NCBI GenBank assembly: GCA_029224185.1
Contig: CM055206.1
Location: 18,485,393 to 18,549,392 of the forward strand
Source: Karalla daura
Taxonomy: Eukaryota > Chordata > Actinopteri > Chaetodontiformes > Leiognathidae
Length of the DNA: 64,000 nucleotides
Direction: 5' to 3'
Part shown: piece by piece, positions 58,886 through 64,000 of the stretch
Layout: every line of letters starts with the position of its first letter
Position numbering within the stretch: position 1 is the first letter of the stretch
Made by a program: the position numbers and the translations under genes
The notes under the pieces: model-generated
Database searches by the model: none
What the model saw: only the letters and a program-made list of their open reading frames with translations
Told to the model about the DNA's origin: nothing

Positions 58886-60237
58886 ATAATAATAATAATT
58901 ACCTTGCTCTATGAGGACAGATCATCCATTCTAGACAAACACTAAATCAAACAACATATAACAACAAAGGCAACAACGGTGCTAAATGCATCGATAGAAA
59001 CTTTATTAAGTGGTGGAGCTCTTTCCACCGTGCTAGGGTAGTTGCTCTCCACGCTCTGGTTGCTATCTACAGTCCAACATCCTACATTTATTTCCATTGT
59101 CTTCTTTCAGTGAGTGTCTATGAGCTCTAGATCATCATGGAGAACTTTTCTGTTTGTCACGGACACATATACAAATAAAGTTGTGCAACTTCCACATTTA
59201 CTCTTTCTCAAAACTGAGACGGGAATCGCCACTAAACTTGCACTAAAAACAGCTTTTTCTTGCTAAATAAACATACATGTCATGGTTACACATCCGTCTG
59301 GATGGATGTTTGCTTAAGGCTGATGTCAGCACACAGGGCTGGTTTCTCTGTCTTTTTTCAACATTTTTCTATATGAATTGCTTATAAACTTTGACCCTGG
59401 GCCAAGTCATAATGTATGTAATGTAAATGATATTCAGATGGTCTCTACTAACTAGCATTTAGCGCACCAGTCACGTCATCTTTCCTTTCTGCCTTCAGTA
59501 GAAGGCTTATTCTATTCTACTTGTCATCCAAAACACAGAAGAAACAGAACAACTTTCTTTCATTGCAAGAAGCATTTTCATTCCAAAAGGTTTTACAAAC
59601 AACAAAAACCTAAAACACAAATAAATGCAGCTGAGCACTTGACAACATAGCACACATTATGTTATCATCACATTTGGACCCATTATTAAGCTATTTGTTA
59701 ACTACATAAAATGTGAACTTTTAATATTCAGCCATCCTGCTCTTGGTAATAATTTACAGATGGACAGAATAGATTTCACATACTACAGCTATTACTAGTA
59801 CTACAGTACTACTACTACTATCTGAGGTGTTGTTCAGTGTATTAACACAAAACAAACCTTTCCCTGCATGAACAAATATATAGATATTAACGTTCAAAGC
59901 CTGAAGTGCTACAAGTTCAGAATGATTAACTTTATTTCTACTGTAACATTACTTCACAGTTGGTCCATTCATCCACATTTTTGTTTAAACAGCCATTTAA
60001 CACAAGAGGAAGCCCCTCATGCGTTGACAATTTGCATCAAATTCAGGACAAACAGGGCGATGCACAAAATAACAATTTAAATAATAATTTAAAACCATGA
60101 ATTAAGTGTGTGAAACGGTGGAAAGTGTTAAAGAACTCAAAGACTCAAATAAGTCATCTGATAGCCTATAAACAGCAGCTGTTCTGTTGCATTAACCATC
60201 TCTTCTCTATTTTTAATAGACAAAATTAATGTTATCG

Positions 60238-60276
<39 letters not shown>
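60238..60276. repeat. (TA)n microsatellite
   Basis: About 19 TA units next to the hAT remnant. Confidence 0.95.
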
Positions 60277-60279
<3 letters not shown>

Positions 60280-60299
60280 CATATCTGTGCACTGAGCCA

Positions 60300-60740
60300 G
60301 TTGTTCAGAGGCCAGGGAGGCTCTCTCCTCTCACTAAACATATGCAGACGTCCCCAGTGGTCCTCAGAACAATGCGCTGGTACCCTGAGGTGCCTGTGAT
60401 TACTGGGTGAGGTCTGACAGTCTCAGGTGAGCACAGCTGTGCCTGTCTGCCCCTCCGCCACCCTGGCTCTCTCGTCTTCATGCAAGTCGTGGATGTTCTT
60501 GGTGGTCGCGGCTCTACAAGGCAGTTCATACGTCCCGTCCAGTGTCACGCAGACCGTCGTCCTCCACAACACTGATCGGCCTGCACGCTGTCGCCACCCA
60601 TTCAGCGACTGCCTTTGTAAGTTTGTGGCCCTTAGAGTTGTCCAGATGTTTATCCTGCAAATCATCCAGCGTGGTTTGCTTCAAGCGAGGAGGGGGCGCC
60701 GGGCTCTCTGCACCCACTGTGGACTTGGCCAGCACGTGAA
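60300..60740 (-). pseudogene. Decayed hAT (ZBED1-like) transposase fragment
   Basis: On the minus strand, pieces resemble the region between the BED finger and the core of ZBED1-like hAT transposases: KLTKAVAEWVATACRPISVV followed by EDDGLRD, then in another frame KNIHDLHEDERARVAEG and TAVLT, then a stop. At least one frameshift and a stop make it dead. It lies within sequence that copy A lacks. Confidence 0.6.
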
Positions 60741-60836
60741 GCTGAACCTGCCATTCACACTGCTTTCTGTTCCATCCATGATAGGGTTAATGGAGACAGG
60801 ACTGCAGCTTGTTGACAGCATCTACGTCGGTGCATT

Positions 60837-60961
<125 letters not shown>

Positions 60962-61088
60962 GTAGATAATGGTTTCTTTTTGCTAGTTGACCTGTGCTGC
61001 CACCCTCTGGGCAGTGAGGGTTCTCCCACCAGTGGATCCTGTGGACTCTGACAGGACCAGACCTCAGTCAGAAGCAAACAGCAGTGCG

Positions 61089-61193
61089 TCATTTGCGAGG
61101 TTTGTTGACTGAGGCGTAGAGGTCGCTGGTGACGGCCGAGGCCTGCGGAGCCCTCACCGTGCTGTAGGTCACACTGCTGTCCACGTCCAGGAC
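61089..61193 (-). CDS. Ig receptor B second ITIM exon and stop
   Basis: 105 nt encoding the same 34-residue tail as copy A, including VTYSTV and DLYASV, TGA at 61091-61089. The intron above it is about 640 bp longer than in copy A because of inserted sequence. Confidence 0.87.
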   Translation of the reverse strand, partial: VLDVDSSVTYSTVRAPQASAVTSDLYASVNKPRK

Positions 61194-64000
61194 CTGGAGG
61201 ACAGCAGACAGACAGGTGAAACACCCAGACACACACGTGTAAGGTAGATAACAACCAAGGTAGATAACAACCAACAACAGCATGCGAAACAATCCATACA
61301 AAGTCATCCACAGATTTGCTATATATAAAAATTGCTGAATAAAAAAGAGAAAATGCATATAGAATAATAAAAGAATAAAGTGCAGTGGGCAGGGTGTGCA
61401 GCCATCGGTGAGCCGTGGCTGTACTGGAACCACTCAGCTGCTGTTGTGCAGTGTTGCGGCGTATGGCAGCAAAGACTTCCTGTACCTGTCCCCTCCACAG
61501 GTGGAGTGATGGTCCTCCGCTGTCTGTCCATTGTGTGGTATTCTAGTAACCAGCAGGGGTTAGTCACCACTAAGTGTTTTATCCAAACACTGAAGCCGTA
61601 CACGCATGTTTTCTTTTCCTCTACCACCTCTGCATTGACTAAAAATGACCTCTGTGATCTTTTCCATTTCTTCACCAGATACGGATATCTGATCTCCTCA
61701 TCTTTTGGTCGCCTTTCGTCTCATTTCCTCTTTGAGGTTGTTTGGCCGTATTGTGAAAAAATTAGCTTCATGTTTGACGTAGAACTGTGAGGAGTGGAAC
61801 TTCCTGTCTGACGTTATCAATAATCTGACCTGGTGCTACTAATGACAGTCAGAAACACATAACTACCTCTATTTACTTGTTTACCTGTCTGTTTGCTCTT
61901 GTGATGTCTAGTCAGGCCTGAATGGTAGTTTACGTTATAGTCTAGTTAAATATTAATCCCTTGGATCGTGCATGAACTAACATTGTTTATTAAAGTGAGA
62001 TTATCCTCACCATCTGAGTCTGTCATGACTGAATATGTGTATTGACTTGCAGAACGCAGCCAGAGCTCGGATCTCACCTCCTTTTGATAGAGACTGGTGT
62101 AATTTATTAGGCTAATTGGTCGACCTGATAATTGGTCCCAGTTTGACAGGGTGGTGCCCTAATAACAAGGTAGTAATCTAGGTTTTCCTCCACCAGGTCC
62201 CAGTAGCTGGCACCCTGAGTGAGCTGCACTGGAGCTGTCTCACCTCCAGCAGTGTAAGGCCAGCTTCAAGGGGACCCTGTCTGAGTCGGTCCCAGATTGA
62301 CAGACTGGACCGACCAAATATTGTATCATGATTGTGGTCATAGTCACAACATAAAAAAACATTCATTTATGGCAGCATGACTCTTTTGGGGTAATTCATA
62401 GTTGATGTGGTGTTTGCACTCGACCTGAACTCTGCCTGCTGAGATCATTTCTCAGGTCTTGTCATTAAATTGGTGATAACTTCCTGTTTGTGTCACCTCA
62501 GAGGTGTCACTATACTCACCCGCCCCCGAATGTTGCTGTCCTTGGCGAAGGAGATGGAGACGTAGGACACTTCTCCGTCCGGACCGTTCTGCTCAGACAA
62601 GACGAGATGACAAGACGAGAGTTATGTCCCACAGAGGCCGGGCTCATCTCGTGTGTGTGTGTGGTGACAGCCATGTCATCTAACTTCTGCTTTCCTCTTC
62701 ATTTCTGCTGCACATTCTCACGCTGCTGCTGAGCTCTGAGCTCAGAGCGGTGGGCGTGAGGTGTCAACTCACCGGCTGCACGTCAGCGACTGGAGGGGTC
62801 AGAGCAGCTGTGGGGTTTGACACCAGCGCCTGCACAAACACAGTCTGGCTCAGATGTGGTTGATCATCACCTCACTGCTCGCTTAATGTGAGTGTGAACG
62901 AGCAGAATGGAGAAGAGTTGTAGACTCACAGCGTTGTCATTCCTCCGTATTCCATTCCCTGAAAAGAAAAAGAGTGGAGTTCAGTTTGTGAAGGTAAAAT
63001 AGGGTGAAAGCTGAATTGTTGTCACAGAGTGGTCTGTGTCCTCACCTCCAGCTCTCCTCTTCCTCACCACCACCACCACCACCACCACCACCACCACCAC
63101 CAGTGCTGCTACAGCCATGATACCAATGATGTAGGACCACAGAGCTGCAGAGCTGCTTCCTGGGGGGGTCACAGCTGATCACAACACTCATCAGAGTATC
63201 AGTACACATGTATCTGTTCAAAAACAGTCTACAAGAAAACTAAACTCAGCCTCTACATTAAAGCATTCGTTTCAGGAGCAGCAGCTCAACTAACCCACAT
63301 CATGTGTCTGTTAAAGTCTGGAGTTAGAGCTACACTATGAATCATGCTTTCTATTGCTCCTTATGAACACAGAAGTCTGAGAATAAAGAAAAGAGAAAAG
63401 TTTTATATGTCCCTGTGACTTCATCCTTACAGTGAACTGTCTCCTGTGTTCAAAACATCTAAACGTTTCCAACACAAACCAGTGAAACCAGCTCAAACAG
63501 TGAGAAACAGAGAAATGAATGGAGTCATTACCTTCAGGCTGGGATGTCGAGCCGATTGGAGCTGTTGGTGTTACAGTTGTCTGACAGGAGACAGTTGTTT
63601 CTTCAGGTTTTGGGTCTGTTGTTGTTGGTTTTGTTGTTGTTGTTGGTGTTGGTGTTGCATCTTCACCTGAGCAGATAAACACAGTTCAGTTTAACACTTG
63701 TGTTGTGTTGTGATGCTACAGCCTCAGATGGAGGAAATGAACAAATGTTTCAGTGAATTATTGACAACAGTTTGAGGATCATTTGAGCAGCTCATCATGT
63801 TCTCACCTGAGGTTGGAGGCTGGAGGAGAAACTGCTGCACTGTGTCTCCAGCAGAGACTTCACAACTGAGGAGTTTAGACCTCGATGAGTGAATGACATG
63901 TGAAGTCCTGGAGATCACTGAGGCAGAGCAGGGAGCGACTGATATCTTTACATCTTCATTATCTTTGTCCAGAGGATTTCCTTTATACAACCACTTCACA
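61089..64000 (-). CDS. Ig-superfamily receptor with two ITIM-type motifs, copy B, 5' part outside window
   Basis: The visible join is complement(61089..61193, 62520..62588, 62773..62829, 62930..62958, 63046..63159, 63532..63666, 63807..64000), partial at the 5' (high-coordinate) end. It is the tandem paralogue of the 55011-57986 gene, with the same exon order, splice sites and tail. The last exon is identical in protein to copy A. Differences: exon 7 reads VSNPTAAL instead of VSTPTAAL; the stalk is 44 rather than 63 codons; the transmembrane helix has twelve valines rather than ten; the C2 domain reads SVAPCSASVIS for SVTSCSASVIF. All visible frames are intact, so it is likely functional. The V domain and signal peptide must lie beyond 64000. 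Confidence 0.87.
61194..62519 (-). other. Ig receptor B intron 8 (expanded)
   Basis: 1326 bp against 685 in copy A. Extra sequence is the 61234-61548 insertion and about 450 bp at 61880-62370 that replaces the microsatellite part of the copy A intron. The remainder is nearly identical to copy A. Confidence 0.8.
61234..61548 (-). mobile_element. Insertion in Ig receptor B intron 8, retroelement-like 3' end
   Basis: Copy A reads straight through this point (ACACACAC then TAGTAACCAGCAG), while copy B has about 315 extra bp. In the minus sense it ends with two TTGTTATCTACC units, resembling a short tandem-repeat tail of a non-LTR element. The family is not identified. Confidence 0.5.
62520..62588 (-). 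CDS. Ig receptor B first ITIM exon
   Basis: 69 nt encoding the same 23 residues as copy A, including VSYVSI. Confidence 0.86.
62773..62829 (-). CDS. Ig receptor B cytoplasmic linker exon
   Basis: 57 nt encoding ALVSNPTAALTPPVADVQP, one substitution (T to N) from copy A. Confidence 0.8.
62930..62958 (-). CDS. Ig receptor B juxtamembrane micro-exon
   Basis: 29 nt encoding (G)NGIRRNDNA, identical to copy A. Confidence 0.8.
63046..63159 (-). CDS. Ig receptor B transmembrane exon (two extra valines)
   Basis: 114 nt against 108 in copy A; the 6-nt difference is two more GTG units, giving twelve consecutive Val. The RKRRAG stop-transfer segment is unchanged. Confidence 0.88.
63532..63666 (-). CDS. 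Ig receptor B stalk exon (short form)
   Basis: 135 nt encoding (G)EDATPTPTTTTKPTTTDPK and EETTVSCQTTVTPTAPIGST. It lacks 19 residues of Thr repeat present in copy A. Frame and both splice sites are preserved. Confidence 0.87.
63807..64000 (-). CDS. Ig receptor B C2-like Ig domain exon, truncated by window edge
   Basis: The visible part encodes VKWLYKGNPLDKDNEDVKIS through QQFLLQPPTS, with the donor CAG|GTGAGA at the low end. In copy A the exon extends about 79 nt further upstream. Confidence 0.87.

Overview
The window looks like teleost fish genomic DNA. It has dense (CA)n/(GT)n, GATA/GACA and other microsatellites, compact spliced genes with GT-AG introns (many around 100 bp in the immune genes), and coding exons that read as fish orthologues of clvs2, smpdl3a and fabp7. 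No prokaryotic, viral or organellar gene organisation is visible.

Every gene I can support is on the minus strand. Reading 5'->3' along that strand the order is: an Ig-superfamily receptor copy B (truncated by the window edge, 64000-61089), a near-identical tandem copy A (57986-55011), fabp7 (53004-51772), smpdl3a (50214-44357) and clvs2 (32043-7718). The fabp7-smpdl3a-clvs2 order and shared orientation match my memory of human 6q22.31. There PKIB precedes FABP7; here the Ig receptors occupy that side.

All exon joins were built by hand from splice signals and phase. They give intact reading frames of 333 aa (Clvs2), 438 aa (Smpdl3a), 132 aa (Fabp7) and 400 aa (Ig receptor A), with no frameshift or internal stop. 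Clvs2 is a Sec14/CRAL-TRIO lipid-binding protein of clathrin-coated vesicles. Smpdl3a is a secreted/lysosomal metallophosphodiesterase. Fabp7 is a cytosolic brain-type fatty-acid-binding protein. The Ig receptors have signal peptide, V-like and C2-like Ig domains, a Thr-rich stalk, a poly-Val transmembrane helix and a tail with two ITIM-type tyrosines, so they are probably inhibitory leukocyte receptors. The neighbours share lipid themes, but nothing in the sequence shows that they act in one pathway.

Layout: 1-7.7 kb, DNA downstream of clvs2, repeats only; 7.7-32.0 kb, clvs2 with a 16.6-kb second intron full of repeats and mobile-element remnants; 32.0-44.4 kb, intergenic, with a long polypurine tract, minisatellites, G-runs and two divergent CTCF-like motifs; 44.4-50.2 kb, smpdl3a with a palindromic CRE in its promoter; 51.6-53.2 kb, fabp7; 54.2-64.0 kb, the duplicated Ig-receptor block, whose copy B side carries extra insertions including a decayed hAT transposase. 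The most interesting signals are the Ig pair, in which stalk and transmembrane segments are encoded by short tandem repeats that differ in length between copies, and several dispersed repeat families that I could align by eye but not name.
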